This document shows positions 43,399 through 52,767 of a stretch of DNA of 64,000 bases, in pieces. Numbering within the stretch: position 1 is the stretch's first letter; every line of letters begins with the position of its first letter. The DNA comes from an uncultured Alphaproteobacteria bacterium (GTDB lineage: Bacteria; Pseudomonadota; Alphaproteobacteria; VGEJ01). The notes below the pieces were generated by a model. The model saw only the letters and a list, made by a program, of their open reading frames with translations. It had not been told where the DNA came from and ran no database searches. Position numbers and translations under genes: made by a program. The stretch spans positions 62,001 through 126,000 of the forward strand of contig CAJWJK010000002.1 in NCBI GenBank assembly GCA_913041535.1, in the 5' to 3' direction.

Positions 43399-43914
43399 AT
43401 GAGATTGTTGGGCTTAGATCCAGGGCTTACCGTTACAGGCTGGGGCGTGCTTGTATCACAGGATAATCGCTTGCGGTATGTTGACGGCGGTATTGTGCGA
43501 TCAAGCCCTACTGGTTCCTTAAGTGAAAGATTGGTGCAGATTCATCGGGGGGTTGTTGAGGTTATAGAAAGATATAATCCGGAAGTAGCGGCTGTTGAGG
43601 AAACGTTCGTTAATCGAAATCCAGCGTCCGCATTGAAACTTGGTCAGGCGCGGGGCGCGCTATTACTCACAGTTGCCATGTTTGATATGCCGGTTCATGA
43701 GTATGCAGCTAACTCAATAAAGAAAGCAGTGGTTGGTGTTGGTCATGCGCAAAAACAACAAGTGCGTGCCATGATCGGGGCCCTCTTACCAGGTTCAAAG
43801 CTTACCTCTAGTGATGCTGCCGATGCACTCGCTGTTGCCATTTGCCACGCGCATAGTATGACGCCAGTATCGGTTCAGAACTCCATGGTTGGTAACGGGG
43901 GGCGGGTTACTTGA
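43399..43914 (+). CDS. ruvC: crossover junction endodeoxyribonuclease RuvC
   Basis: 171-aa Holliday-junction resolvase. Catalytic acids appear in MRLLGLDPGLTVTGWG (Asp7), AAVEETFVNRNPASALKLGQARG and near the end SSDAADALAVAICHAH. It works with RuvAB to resolve recombination intermediates. The gene starts about 17 bases after the yebC tail and overlaps ruvA. Confidence 0.96.
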   Translation: MRLLGLDPGLTVTGWGVLVSQDNRLRYVDGGIVRSSPTGSLSERLVQIHRGVVEVIERYNPEVAAVEETFVNRNPASALKLGQARGALLLTVAMFDMPVHEYAANSIKKAVVGVGHAQKQQVRAMIGALLPGSKLTSSDAADALAVAICHAHSMTPVSVQNSMVGNGGRVT

Positions 43915-44522
43915 TAGCGAAATTGAGTGGCAACTTGGAATCGGTCGGTGACGGTTGGCTGGTGATTGACGTTGGTGGTGTGGGTTACATGGTTTACTGC
44001 TCAGCGCGAACTCTTCGCTCAATTCCGAGTCAAGGTGGAATTGTGAGTCTTGCTATAGAAACCCATGTGCGCGAAGACCATATTCATCTCTACGGTTTTT
44101 TGGATACAAGAGAAAGAGATTGGTTTGGGCTACTTCAAACAGTACAGGGAGTTGGAGCGCGTGTAGCCTTAGGCATACTGTCCGTCCTATCGCCTGAAAG
44201 TCTCACCGAAGCTGTAGAATTGCAGGATTCAACGTTGCTAACCCAAGCAAGCGGCGTTGGTCCTAAACTTGGCAAGCGAATTATTGCGGAGCTGAAGGAT
44301 CGTTCGCCCCTTTCGTCAAAGTTGCACGACAACCTTGGTAATAATGCTCAAACTGGTGGGATTGGCCATAACCAGTCAGCAAATGCAATATCTGCTCTGG
44401 TTAATCTAGGATATCGTCGGATAGATGCACGCACTGTGATTGTAGCTGCAGAAGAAACTCTTGGTCCAGATGTCGCTGTTGAAGAATTGATTCGCCATGG
44501 CCTTAGAGAATTAGGGCACTGA
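43911..44522 (+). CDS. ruvA: Holliday junction branch migration protein RuvA
   Basis: 203 aa. The N-terminal OB domain ([31 protein letters not shown]) is followed by helix-hairpin-helix segments [15 protein letters not shown] and [19 protein letters not shown], and a C-terminal domain that contacts RuvB ([16 protein letters not shown]). It tetramerises on junctions. It starts with TTG at 43911, inside the stop of ruvC, and ruvB begins right after. Confidence 0.96.
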   Translation: MIAKLSGNLESVGDGWLVIDVGGVGYMVYCSARTLRSIPSQGGIVSLAIETHVREDHIHLYGFLDTRERDWFGLLQTVQGVGARVALGILSVLSPESLTEAVELQDSTLLTQASGVGPKLGKRIIAELKDRSPLSSKLHDNLGNNAQTGGIGHNQSANAISALVNLGYRRIDARTVIVAAEETLGPDVAVEELIRHGLRELGH

Positions 44523-44523
44523 C

Positions 44524-45582
44524 GTGTCGGATGATACTGTTGATAGGAGAACGGTTGATCCAGGTTTTTCTGGTGAAGACGCAGTTGAAATAGGCCTCAG
44601 ACCACAGCATTTAGATGATTTTGTTGGTCAGGAGCAGGTATGTTCAAACTTGCGTGTATTTATCGAGGCTGCAGTCGCACGGAATGAGGCACTTGATCAT
44701 GTGCTATTTGCCGGCCCACCGGGCCTTGGAAAGACAACTCTGGCGCAAATCGTAGCTCGCGAGTTGGGGGTTGGATTTCGTGCAACTTCAGGGCCGGTTA
44801 TTGTAAAAGCGGGCGACCTTGCTGCTATTCTTACCAATCTACAAGAACGGGACGTTTTGTTTATTGACGAAATTCATAGGCTTAATCCAGCGGTTGAAGA
44901 GATTTTGTATCCGGCAATGGAAGATTTTCAATTAGATCTTATAATAGGAGAAGGCCCTTCTGCTCGTTCGGTACGAATTGATCTGCCTCCTTTTACATTA
45001 ATCGGGGCTACTACCCGCTCAGGACTCATTACTAATCCATTGCGTGAGCGTTTTGGTATTCCGTCGCGCCTTGATTTCTATCAAATGGCGGAACTTGAAG
45101 AGATCGTAGTTAGGGGGGCGCGTTTTCTAAAGGTTCCCTTGGATTCAGATGGGGCCAGTGAAATTGCAAGACGCTCACGGGGAACTCCCCGCATAGCCGG
45201 GCGACTGCTCCGAAGGGTTCGCGATTTTGCATCAGTAGATGGTCTATCACGAATAGACACTGAGGCAGCTGACAATGCGCTCCATCGACTTGATGTTGAT
45301 TCACTCGGGTTGGACGCTATAGATCGACGTTATCTCTATTGTATTGCGAAGACTTTCGACGGGGGTCCAGTTGGAATAGATACTATAGCGGCAGCTTTAT
45401 CTGAGCCCCGCGACGCTCTAGAAGAGATAGTTGAACCATATCTGATTCAGAGAGGCCTGGTGCAGCGAACTCCTCGTGGAAGATCATTAATGCCAGCTGC
45501 GTACGAACATCTTGGCCTTAAGCCATGTGTTGCCGATGAATCCCAGCTTCAGCTTGTCCCTGAAAGGTCGGAAGATGAATAA
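44524..45582 (+). CDS. ruvB: Holliday junction branch migration ATPase RuvB
   Basis: 352-aa AAA+ motor. Opens with [26 protein letters not shown], Walker A is [17 protein letters not shown], Walker [12 protein letters not shown], sensor 1 [19 protein letters not shown] and the arginine finger segment [18 protein letters not shown]. The winged-helix end reads [21 protein letters not shown]. It starts at GTG 44524. The stop overlaps the ybgC start. Confidence 0.97.
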   Translation: MSDDTVDRRTVDPGFSGEDAVEIGLRPQHLDDFVGQEQVCSNLRVFIEAAVARNEALDHVLFAGPPGLGKTTLAQIVARELGVGFRATSGPVIVKAGDLAAILTNLQERDVLFIDEIHRLNPAVEEILYPAMEDFQLDLIIGEGPSARSVRIDLPPFTLIGATTRSGLITNPLRERFGIPSRLDFYQMAELEEIVVRGARFLKVPLDSDGASEIARRSRGTPRIAGRLLRRVRDFASVDGLSRIDTEAADNALHRLDVDSLGLDAIDRRYLYCIAKTFDGGPVGIDTIAAALSEPRDALEEIVEPYLIQRGLVQRTPRGRSLMPAAYEHLGLKPCVADESQLQLVPERSEDE

Positions 45583-46081
45583 CTTGCAGATGTCGATTGC
45601 TGGGACAATTGTTGATGGGGTTCATATGCTACCGCTGCGAGTGTATTACGAGGATACTGATGCAAGTGGAGTGGTTTACCATGCAAACTATCTCCGGTTT
45701 ATAGAGCGTGGTCGGACCGATCTCATTCGGTGCTTGGGCATAAACCACGTTGACTTGGCCGAGTTTCATCAGCTTCGTTTTGCGGTGAGCCGTTGTGAGC
45801 TTCAGTACTGTTCCCCTGCATATCTTGATGACTATCTTCAGGTATTTACCGCTGTGCTTCGGTATGGTTTTGCAACAGTACACGTACGCCAAGTGGTCAG
45901 GCGTGATGATATTGATCTCTTTTGCGCTAAGGTTAGGCTGGCCTGCGTTGATAAAATTGGTCGACCGCGACGGTTCCCAAAGGTGGTTCAATCTATCTTT
46001 GCTTCCTTGTCTGATTGTGATTTGGCAGGTTCTGTTCCTTCAAACTTTAAATTTCAACACCTTCGGGAAGAAAGCGCTTAA
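45575..46081 (+). CDS. ybgC: tol-pal system acyl-CoA thioesterase YbgC
   Basis: About 168-aa hotdog-fold thioesterase. The active site is [32 protein letters not shown], with the catalytic Asp in the DTDASGVV loop. It is the first gene of the tol-pal cluster and in other bacteria acts on acyl-CoA or acyl-ACP at the membrane. The track begins 21 codons earlier inside ruvB; ATG 45575 (MNNLQMS) follows GGTCGGAAG and overlaps the ruvB stop by eight bases. Confidence 0.92.
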   Translation: MNNLQMSIAGTIVDGVHMLPLRVYYEDTDASGVVYHANYLRFIERGRTDLIRCLGINHVDLAEFHQLRFAVSRCELQYCSPAYLDDYLQVFTAVLRYGFATVHVRQVVRRDDIDLFCAKVRLACVDKIGRPRRFPKVVQSIFASLSDCDLAGSVPSNFKFQHLREESA

Positions 46082-46084
46082 ATA

Positions 46085-46831
46085 ATGGAAGATCAAGGCC
46101 TAGAACACGAAGTTGATGCTACAGTGCTGGCGGGGTCTGTTGCTGACGTTGATCTTTCAATCGTTAGCTTGATGATGCGCGCCGATATTATTGTAAAAAT
46201 TGTGGTAATTATTCTGGTTTTCGCGTCCGTTTGGAGCTGGGCAATTATCGTTGAAAAGTTCACGCGCTTGCGACGATTGGCGTCAAGGTCAGATGTTTTT
46301 GAGGAGGCCTTTTGGTCTGGAGGTTCACTAGAGGACTTATACGATAGAGTAGGCAATCATCCGGACAATCCACTTGCGATGTTGTTCTCTGATGCCATGC
46401 GTGAGTGGAGACGCACTGCGGCCCGCACAAATGGTGCGGAGGATGTCCTCCATGCTGGTCTCCAGGACCGCATAGGTCAGGTGATGCAGTTAACAATGAA
46501 CCGAGAGATGCAAACGCTCGAACGGTACTTGGGTTTTCTTGCAACGGTGGGTTCAACTGCCCCCTTCATAGGTCTGTTCGGAACTGTTTGGGGTATCATG
46601 AACAGCTTTCAATCAATAGCCTTAACAAAAAATACTAGTATTGCGGTAGTTGCTCCCGGAATAGCAGAGGCTTTATTTGCCACAGCACTCGGATTGGTTG
46701 CCGCCATACCCGCTGTGATTGCGTACAACAAATTTTCGGGTGATTTAGAGCGTTATGCGAATCGCTTGGAAAGCTTTGCGGGGGAGTTTTCAGCAATACT
46801 TTCGCGCCAACTTGAGGAAAGACAAAGCTAA
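46085..46831 (+). CDS. tolQ: Tol-Pal system protein TolQ
   Basis: 248-aa inner-membrane proton-channel protein. The first helix is IVVKIVVIILVFASVWSWAIIVEKF; the channel helices are LGFLATVGSTAPFIGLFGTVWGIMNSF and SIAVVAPGIAEALFATALGLVAAIPAVIAYNKF, with the typical GLFGTVWGIM and APGIAEAL signatures. It powers TolA with TolR during outer-membrane constriction. The stop and tolR start overlap by one base. Confidence 0.96.
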   Translation: MEDQGLEHEVDATVLAGSVADVDLSIVSLMMRADIIVKIVVIILVFASVWSWAIIVEKFTRLRRLASRSDVFEEAFWSGGSLEDLYDRVGNHPDNPLAMLFSDAMREWRRTAARTNGAEDVLHAGLQDRIGQVMQLTMNREMQTLERYLGFLATVGSTAPFIGLFGTVWGIMNSFQSIALTKNTSIAVVAPGIAEALFATALGLVAAIPAVIAYNKFSGDLERYANRLESFAGEFSAILSRQLEERQS

Positions 46832-47280
46832 TGGCTGCTTCTTTTGGAGGGTGGCAACGAACCCTTTACGTCAAGCGCGGCTATAAGCCTATGAGTCAAA
46901 TTAATGTGACCCCCTTTGTAGATGTAATGCTCGTGCTTCTTGTGGTGTTTATGGTAACTGCCCCGCTTCTTACGGTGGGGGTTAAGGTTGATCTACCGGA
47001 GGGCGAGGCTCCAGTTTTGTTGGGACAGGACGAGCCGCTTGAAATTACTGTGAATGCAGCGGGAGAAATTTTGATACAAGAGACCGTGGTGGTTCTTGAT
47101 GAACTCGTGCCTAGGCTAACCGCTATAACTCGTCGCAATACCGATACTCGCATCTTTGTTCGAGGAGATCGATCTCTGTCTTACGGTAGAATCATGGAAG
47201 TAATGGCTTTGGTCGGCGCAGCTGGCTTCGACAAAGTGGCTTTGGTAATGCAGACACCGCCGCTTAAAGTGAGGCAGTGA
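46831..47280 (+). CDS. tolR: Tol-Pal system protein TolR
   Basis: 149 aa. MSQINVTPFVDVMLVLLVVFMVTAPLLTVGVKVDLP is the single membrane helix with its proton-carrying Asp in PFVDVML. The periplasmic domain follows, including IFVRGDRSLSYGRIMEVMALVGAAGFDKVALV. It forms the energy-harvesting complex with TolQ. The stop overlaps the tolA start by four bases. Confidence 0.95.
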   Translation: MAASFGGWQRTLYVKRGYKPMSQINVTPFVDVMLVLLVVFMVTAPLLTVGVKVDLPEGEAPVLLGQDEPLEITVNAAGEILIQETVVVLDELVPRLTAITRRNTDTRIFVRGDRSLSYGRIMEVMALVGAAGFDKVALVMQTPPLKVRQ

Positions 47281-48179
47281 CGATGGGCTTTGCGGTGATT
47301 GCTTCACTTGCTGGACATGGCTTCATTATTGCACTTGCCTATATTGGGTTGCCGGTTTTATTTACACCTGAACCGGTTGCTGACATACCTATAAACGTAG
47401 AGATCGTAACTATAGCGGATGAAACGGCAGCTCCATCCGAAGCGACGCCTGATCTAGAGCCTCCTGACTTGGAGCCACCCGAGTCTAAACCGGAGCCAAT
47501 ACCTATAGTAGAGAAGCTCAAAACCAAACCAAAGCCACCTAAAGAGACGACAAGTGCTAGGGCCAATCATGTATCACCGAATAAGCGCCCAGAGACACAG
47601 CTCAAAGTGGCCACCATCGATAGGCAGCCTGATCGTGAACTAGCGCCGCCTCCAGAATATAAGCCGAAAGCGGAAGTTACTGACGATGAAAGCTTGCCTG
47701 AGCCACAGGTTAAGCCTAATAGCACGGAACGTTTAGAATTTGATGCTGACCGAATAGCAGCATTGCTTGACAAGGAGGACCGGAAAGCCCCACAAATGTC
47801 ACAAAACGAGTCACCAGACTCTGTCCCGGATGAGACGCTTAGGACAAGGATTAGTAATTTTGCAGATAAACTTACATTTACCGAACTTGATGCCATAAGA
47901 GCCCAAATTCAACGCTGCTGGAGTGTTCCGGCAGGAGCGCGGGAAGGTCAGGACTTAGTTGTCACCATCCGCATCTTTGTTAATCGAGATGGCACGTTGA
48001 AGCGTTCGCCAGAGATATTGGATAGTGTAGGGATGGAGAATCCATTTTATCGAATTATGGCAGAGAGCGCTGTCCGCGCAGTTCGAAAATGTGAACCGCT
48101 CCGGGTGCCATCAACAAACTATGAGGATTGGCGCGAAATTGAGCTGACGTTCAATCCTAAGGAGATGCTTGAAGGATGA
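47277..48179 (+). CDS. tolA: Tol-Pal system protein TolA
   Basis: 300 aa. An N-terminal helix ([23 protein letters not shown]) anchors it in the inner membrane. A Pro/Glu/Lys-rich stretch (residues about 60-160, e.g. [32 protein letters not shown]) spans the periplasm in place of the long Ala-rich helix of enterobacteria. The C-terminal domain has [36 protein letters not shown] and the paired Cys typical of TolA-III. GTG 47277 or ATG 47283 may be the start. Confidence 0.9.
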   Translation: MTMGFAVIASLAGHGFIIALAYIGLPVLFTPEPVADIPINVEIVTIADETAAPSEATPDLEPPDLEPPESKPEPIPIVEKLKTKPKPPKETTSARANHVSPNKRPETQLKVATIDRQPDRELAPPPEYKPKAEVTDDESLPEPQVKPNSTERLEFDADRIAALLDKEDRKAPQMSQNESPDSVPDETLRTRISNFADKLTFTELDAIRAQIQRCWSVPAGAREGQDLVVTIRIFVNRDGTLKRSPEILDSVGMENPFYRIMAESAVRAVRKCEPLRVPSTNYEDWREIELTFNPKEMLEG

Positions 48180-48213
48180 GTCAACCAGTCTACAAACGTT
48201 GGGTGGAATTGCC

Positions 48214-49539
48214 ATGATGAATTTAAGACAACTTACCGCCGTCTTAGTTCTTTCTTCCATCTTGTTAGCACCTCTATCTGCTGAGGCAGTGCTTCGCATA
48301 GACATCACTCAGGGAAATGTCGATCCATTGCCCATCGCCATACAGACATTTGTTGAAGATGGTACAGACGGATTAGGCAAGCGGCTTGCGGAAGTAATTA
48401 CCAGCAACCTCGAACGCTCTGGTCTTTTTATGGCAATTGATCCATCCGCATTTATTCAGAAACCCCAGGATATGAGGGTCCAGCCGCGCTTCGCAGATTG
48501 GCGGTTGATTGATGCACAAGCGCTTATTAGCGGAAGCATACAAAGACTGCCTGATGGTCGATTGAAGATAGAATTCCGATTATGGGATGTTTTTTCAGAA
48601 CAGCAGATGACAGGGTTGCTATACAGAACGGGCCAGCCGAATTGGCGGAAAGTAGCGCATATGATTTCGGATGCTGTTTATGAGCGTCTGACAGGAGAGA
48701 CAGGTTATTTTGATACTCGGATTGTTTATGTTGCTGAAAGTGGTTCAAAAAGGGACCGTATTAAACGTTTAGCAATTATGGACCAAGACGGAGAAAATGT
48801 ACGATTCCTTACGGATGGCAGCAATTTGGTCCTGACTCCCCGCTTTTCGCCCACAGAGCAGGCGATTACGTACCTTTCATATTTTCACGGCAATCCTCGA
48901 GTATATCTTATGAATATTGATACCATGGAGCTTGAAAGATTGGGTGATTTTCCTGGTATGACATTTGCCCCAAGGTTCTCTCCTGATGGCACTCGTGTGA
49001 TTATGAGTTTAGCTATTGACGGAAATTCCGATATTTACACGATGGATTTACCGACGCGTCGGATTGAAAGATTAACTCAACATCCCGCAATTGACACTTC
49101 AGCATCATATTCGCCAGATGGTGAGAGAGTTGTTTTTAATTCCGATCGTGGAGGAACCCAGCAACTGTATGTTATGGCGACGAACGGCTCATCCCCCAAA
49201 CGCATAAGCTTTGGTAAAGGTCGTTATGCGACCCCCGTATGGTCCCCGAGAGGCGATTTGATTGCTTTTACAAAGATGTTAAGAGGACGCTTTTTTATTG
49301 GTGTGATGCGTCCAGATGGCACAGGTGAACGGACGCTAACGGAAAGCTTTCTGGATGAAGGCCCGACTTGGGCCCCTAATGGTAGGGTTATAATGTTTTT
49401 TAGACAGCGCCCTCAAAGAGATGATGGTAGTGGTGGTGAAACGAGGTTATGGTCTGTTGATTTGACTGGGTATAATGAGCGAAGAATGGTTACACCAATG
49501 GATGCTTCGGATCCAGCATGGTCGCCCTTGCTTCAATAA
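48214..49539 (+). CDS. tolB: Tol-Pal system beta-propeller protein TolB
   Basis: About 441 aa. A signal peptide ([22 protein letters not shown]) precedes a small domain and a six-bladed propeller; blade motifs are [71 protein letters not shown] and [13 protein letters not shown]. It is periplasmic and binds Pal. The track start TTG 48169 overlaps tolA; ATG 48214 (or 48217) fits the signal peptide better. Confidence 0.94.
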   Translation: MMNLRQLTAVLVLSSILLAPLSAEAVLRIDITQGNVDPLPIAIQTFVEDGTDGLGKRLAEVITSNLERSGLFMAIDPSAFIQKPQDMRVQPRFADWRLIDAQALISGSIQRLPDGRLKIEFRLWDVFSEQQMTGLLYRTGQPNWRKVAHMISDAVYERLTGETGYFDTRIVYVAESGSKRDRIKRLAIMDQDGENVRFLTDGSNLVLTPRFSPTEQAITYLSYFHGNPRVYLMNIDTMELERLGDFPGMTFAPRFSPDGTRVIMSLAIDGNSDIYTMDLPTRRIERLTQHPAIDTSASYSPDGERVVFNSDRGGTQQLYVMATNGSSPKRISFGKGRYATPVWSPRGDLIAFTKMLRGRFFIGVMRPDGTGERTLTESFLDEGPTWAPNGRVIMFFRQRPQRDDGSGGETRLWSVDLTGYNERRMVTPMDASDPAWSPLLQ

Positions 49540-49675
49540 GCGCTGGACATTATCCTGTACCCGCGTTTCAATGGCTCGCGGGAGCACAGATTAGACTCAC
49601 CAGTGAAAGCATCGTACTTCCGAGATCCCGCCGCCGGAATGTATGTTGGGATGCCGATTGGAAGGGGGGCAGAGT

Positions 49676-50239
49676 ATGCACCTTAGGCTATTGAGTATCT
49701 TCGCGGCCATGTTGTTGGTCGCAGCTTGTGAGACCACCCAGGAGAATACGGGTGAGTCTGCTGGTACGGGCGCTTCTAGTGAAGACGCCTCCACCGCGAC
49801 GTCCACAGTTACCAGTGAGACATCTGATACTGAGGACGGAACTGATGAGATAGTAGTGGTTCAGAGCGATGAAGATGAGTTCGGTCCGACACAGGATGGA
49901 CTTATTGCTTTTGCTGGGGATCGCGTGTTCTTTGATTATGATAAGTATAATATCAATGCAGAAGGGCAACGCACGTTAGAGCGCCAGGCAGAATGGTTAG
50001 CCAAATACTCTAATGTTTCCATTACTATTGAAGGGCATTGTGACGAACGCGGCACTCGAGAATACAACTTAGCTCTAGGGGAACGTCGTGCTCAGGCTGC
50101 GAAGTCATATCTGATTGCTCTAGGGGTTGATTCCGGTAGGCTGACAACGGTTAGTTACGGTAAGGAGCGGCCAGATGCACTTGGCTCGAACGAAGCCGCG
50201 TGGTCGCAGAACCGCAGATCGGTTTCAATCGTTAACTAG
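49676..50239 (+). CDS. pal: peptidoglycan-associated lipoprotein Pal
   Basis: About 187 aa. Signal MHLRLLSIFAAMLLVAAC ends in a lipobox with Cys18 as the lipidated residue. An acidic Ser/Thr linker of about 60 residues follows, then the OmpA-type peptidoglycan domain: RVFFDYDKYNINAEGQRTLERQAEWL, ITIEGHCDERGTREYNLALGERRAQAAKSYL and SQNRRSVSIV. ATG 49676 is preferred to 49643 because GAAGGGGGG precedes it. A strong hairpin follows the stop. Confidence 0.95.
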   Translation: MHLRLLSIFAAMLLVAACETTQENTGESAGTGASSEDASTATSTVTSETSDTEDGTDEIVVVQSDEDEFGPTQDGLIAFAGDRVFFDYDKYNINAEGQRTLERQAEWLAKYSNVSITIEGHCDERGTREYNLALGERRAQAAKSYLIALGVDSGRLTTVSYGKERPDALGSNEAAWSQNRRSVSIVN

Positions 50240-50256
50240 CTTCGGTTCTGGAGAAT

Positions 50257-50306
50257 TTGTGCCCGCTTCCGGGGATACCTAGCCCCAGATTGCGGGCACA
50301 ATTTTG
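50257..50306 (+). terminator. strong hairpin after pal (likely rho-independent terminator or attenuator)
   Basis: TTGTGCCCGC (50257-50266) pairs perfectly with GCGGGCACAA (50292-50301); inside it GGGG (50271-50274) can pair with CCCC (50283-50286). A short TTTT follows the arm. This is the best hairpin in the window and lies between pal and cpoB, so part of the tol transcript probably ends here. Confidence 0.68.
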
Positions 50307-50378
50307 GCTGGGTCATATTTTTGCCATGCTCTCGTGTTGCCATGCTGTCTATACTGTTGTTGAACAAGGTACATTAAT

Positions 50379-51272
50379 TTGAGTTTTCCACGGATAGCTG
50401 CGGCAGTGGTGGTTCTTTCTGCCTTGTGGAGTGTCGGGGTGGAGGTTTCACGTGCTGAGAGCAATGACCTCGTCGTTATTTCAGATGAACTAGAGCGTTT
50501 GCGGCAAGACGTTATTGATTTGCAACGAGAAATCTATAGAGATGGTGCAACTGCATCTGGAGCTAGACTAGAGATTGATGCACCCAGCCGAGCGGAAGTA
50601 GTTTCGCGAAATGCTGAATTTGACCTGCGTTTGGCAGCGGTAGATGAAGAGATTCGCAAAATGACGGGCCTGATTGAAGAGTTGGAGCACACAATAAATA
50701 ACGTTGGGCGACGGCTGGATAAGTTGGTGGCAGATGTAGATTTTCGTTTGATATCACTTGAGGAGACGGTGAAGGCTTCAGTGCAGCCAGCAGAATTGAC
50801 AACCTCATCTTTGAGTGAACAAGAAGGAACCGAAAAAGAGACAGTAAGACCCGAGAGTCTCCAAGTTACAGCCGCACTTCCCGAAGGTACGCCAGCACAG
50901 CGTTATGATTTTGCATTTGGTCTTTTGCGTTCGGGTCGTTATGACGACGCTGAGCAGGCGTTTAAGTCTTTTGTCCTGGAACACCCTGATGACAGGCTTG
51001 CCGGCAATGCCCAGTATTGGCTTGGTGAGACTCATTATGTGCGCGCCTCATACGAACAGGCCGCGACAGCTTTCCTTGATGGATATCAAAATTATCCGGA
51101 TAGTTCTAAGGCACCAGACAACTTGTTAAAGCTAGGGATGACGTTGCATGCGCTTGGACAGAGGGCTGAGGCTTGTGTCACTCTCCAAGAGCTCCAAAGC
51201 AAATTTCCAAGCGCAGTCCAGCCGATTAGAGATAGAGCTAGCCGAGAGATGCGCATGTTGAACTGTCCTTAG
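50379..51272 (+). CDS. cpoB: Tol-Pal system coordinator CpoB/YbgF
   Basis: 297 aa. A signal peptide (ending SRAESND region) leads to a coiled-coil trimerisation part (LVVISDELERLRQDVIDLQREIYRD and IRKMTGLIEELEHTINNVGRRLDKLVADVDFRL), then two to three TPR units near the end (AQRYDFAFGLLRSGRYDDAEQAFKSFVLEHPDDRLAGNAQYWLGETHYVR). It coordinates Tol-Pal with peptidoglycan synthesis. It starts with TTG 50379, 139 bases after pal, beyond the hairpin, so it may have its own promoter. Confidence 0.9.
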   Translation: MSFPRIAAAVVVLSALWSVGVEVSRAESNDLVVISDELERLRQDVIDLQREIYRDGATASGARLEIDAPSRAEVVSRNAEFDLRLAAVDEEIRKMTGLIEELEHTINNVGRRLDKLVADVDFRLISLEETVKASVQPAELTTSSLSEQEGTEKETVRPESLQVTAALPEGTPAQRYDFAFGLLRSGRYDDAEQAFKSFVLEHPDDRLAGNAQYWLGETHYVRASYEQAATAFLDGYQNYPDSSKAPDNLLKLGMTLHALGQRAEACVTLQELQSKFPSAVQPIRDRASREMRMLNCP

Positions 51273-51288
51273 TCTTTTCGGGCTAACT

Positions 51289-52626
51289 GTGTCTGAGGTG
51301 TCCATCAGCAACCAAGCTTTGAGTGTTCATGAGTTCAGAACTTTAATGGACCCACTTGGCCCCTTTGAAGCGACCCCTTTTCTAGCAGTTGCTACATCAG
51401 GTGGTGCTGACAGCATAGCGCTTTGCATCCTAGCTGATCGATGGGCACGCGCCCGACGGGGGAAGATCATTGCACTTGTTGTAGATCACCGCCTTCGGAA
51501 AGGGTCTTATGCGGAGGCGCAGAGAGTTAAATCGCAGCTCGAAAATGATCTCGGTATAACTGCTCGAGTGCTCCGAGGATACAAGTCGAGTAGCGGTGCA
51601 AATGTCCAAGCGAAAGCACGTGCCATGCGATATCGGTTAATGTGTGACTGGTGTGTTCGATACGGCATTCTTCATCTTTTACTTGGGCATCATCGAGAAG
51701 ACCAGGCTGAGACGTTTCTACTGCGTTTAATTCGTGGTAGCGGTGTTGAGGGACTCGCTGCGATGTCATCGGTGTCAGAATTAATGGGTGTTCGGATTCT
51801 TAGGCCATTCTTAACCACTTCCAAGTTGCGTTTAAAAACGACCGTGACTGATGCACGGCAATTGTGGCTTGAAGACCCCAGCAATGCAGATAGAAAATTT
51901 TCCAGAGTGCGGATCCGACAGCTTTCTCATTTACTTGAGGAAGAAGGCCTTGAAAGCATTCGTATCACAAATACAGCTTATCATATAGGACGAGCAAGAG
52001 ACACTCTTGAGGACAGTCAAGCGGATTTGTTGGCGCGTGCTCTTACTTTAAATGCGGCGGGATACGGAATTCTCAACACTCAACTATTTAAACAGGCACG
52101 AAGAGAAACTGCACTTCGCGCTCTAGCCCGGGTCTTGATTTGCATATCCGGCCGTGATCATTCCCCACGTTTTGTGAGACTTGAACGTCTTTACACAGCA
52201 ATCATGAAGGGGCAAGGTCATCCTAGGACATTGCATGGTTGTCGTTTGGCGGGCTATCAAGGAGAGTTACTTGTCTGTCGGGAAGTTGCTGCGGTTTGTC
52301 AGACCTTGCCTATAGAGAATGGCCAAGAGCTGATATGGGACCGCAGGTACCGTGTGTCTTTGGTATCCCCAGTCTGTGATTCGACCCTATATGTCGCTAA
52401 GTTGGGCAGGATCGGGCTTCGGCAAATTATTAAAGAGGCAGGAATAAACCGTCCGTCGATGCCATCGGCAGTTTGTGTTTCTCTTCCGGCATTATGGTGC
52501 GGCGAAGGTGTGTTAGCTGTTCCATATCTTCGGGGCGTCAAAGAACATTTACGCCCAATGGAGAAGTTCAATGTTACATTTCGGCCATTTCAGCCTATGA
52601 TGTCACGGTTCTATACACTTGCATGA
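51289..52626 (+). CDS. tilS: tRNA(Ile)-lysidine synthase
   Basis: 445-aa PP-loop ATPase that adds lysine to C34 of the tRNA-Ile with CAU anticodon. The PP-loop VATSGGADSIALCIL is at about residue 35, and the ANVQAKARAMRYRLMCDW, LLGHHREDQAETFLLRLIRGSGVEGLAAM and LEDPSNADRKFSRVRIRQ blocks are characteristic. It starts at GTG 51289, about 16 bases after cpoB, so probably cotranscribed with it. Confidence 0.93.
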   Translation: MSEVSISNQALSVHEFRTLMDPLGPFEATPFLAVATSGGADSIALCILADRWARARRGKIIALVVDHRLRKGSYAEAQRVKSQLENDLGITARVLRGYKSSSGANVQAKARAMRYRLMCDWCVRYGILHLLLGHHREDQAETFLLRLIRGSGVEGLAAMSSVSELMGVRILRPFLTTSKLRLKTTVTDARQLWLEDPSNADRKFSRVRIRQLSHLLEEEGLESIRITNTAYHIGRARDTLEDSQADLLARALTLNAAGYGILNTQLFKQARRETALRALARVLICISGRDHSPRFVRLERLYTAIMKGQGHPRTLHGCRLAGYQGELLVCREVAAVCQTLPIENGQELIWDRRYRVSLVSPVCDSTLYVAKLGRIGLRQIIKEAGINRPSMPSAVCVSLPALWCGEGVLAVPYLRGVKEHLRPMEKFNVTFRPFQPMMSRFYTLA

Positions 52627-52646
52627 CGAGTTTTGTGCACTATGTG

Positions 52647-52667
52647 TATTACGTATTAAGTATTAGG
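52647..52667. repeat. three tandem 7-base repeats upstream of ftsH
   Basis: TATTACG TATTAAG TATTAGG run head to tail in the 141-base gap before ftsH. They may be a simple-sequence accident or part of the promoter. There is no other strong feature in the gap. Confidence 0.3.
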
Positions 52668-52767
52668 TATGCCAAGCGAGGAACGATTGGTTTAGAATAA
52701 GCTTCCTAGTCTACACTCTATTGGGAATGAACACGGGAGAATAGCGCAGTCTGCGTTATAGAAAAAA

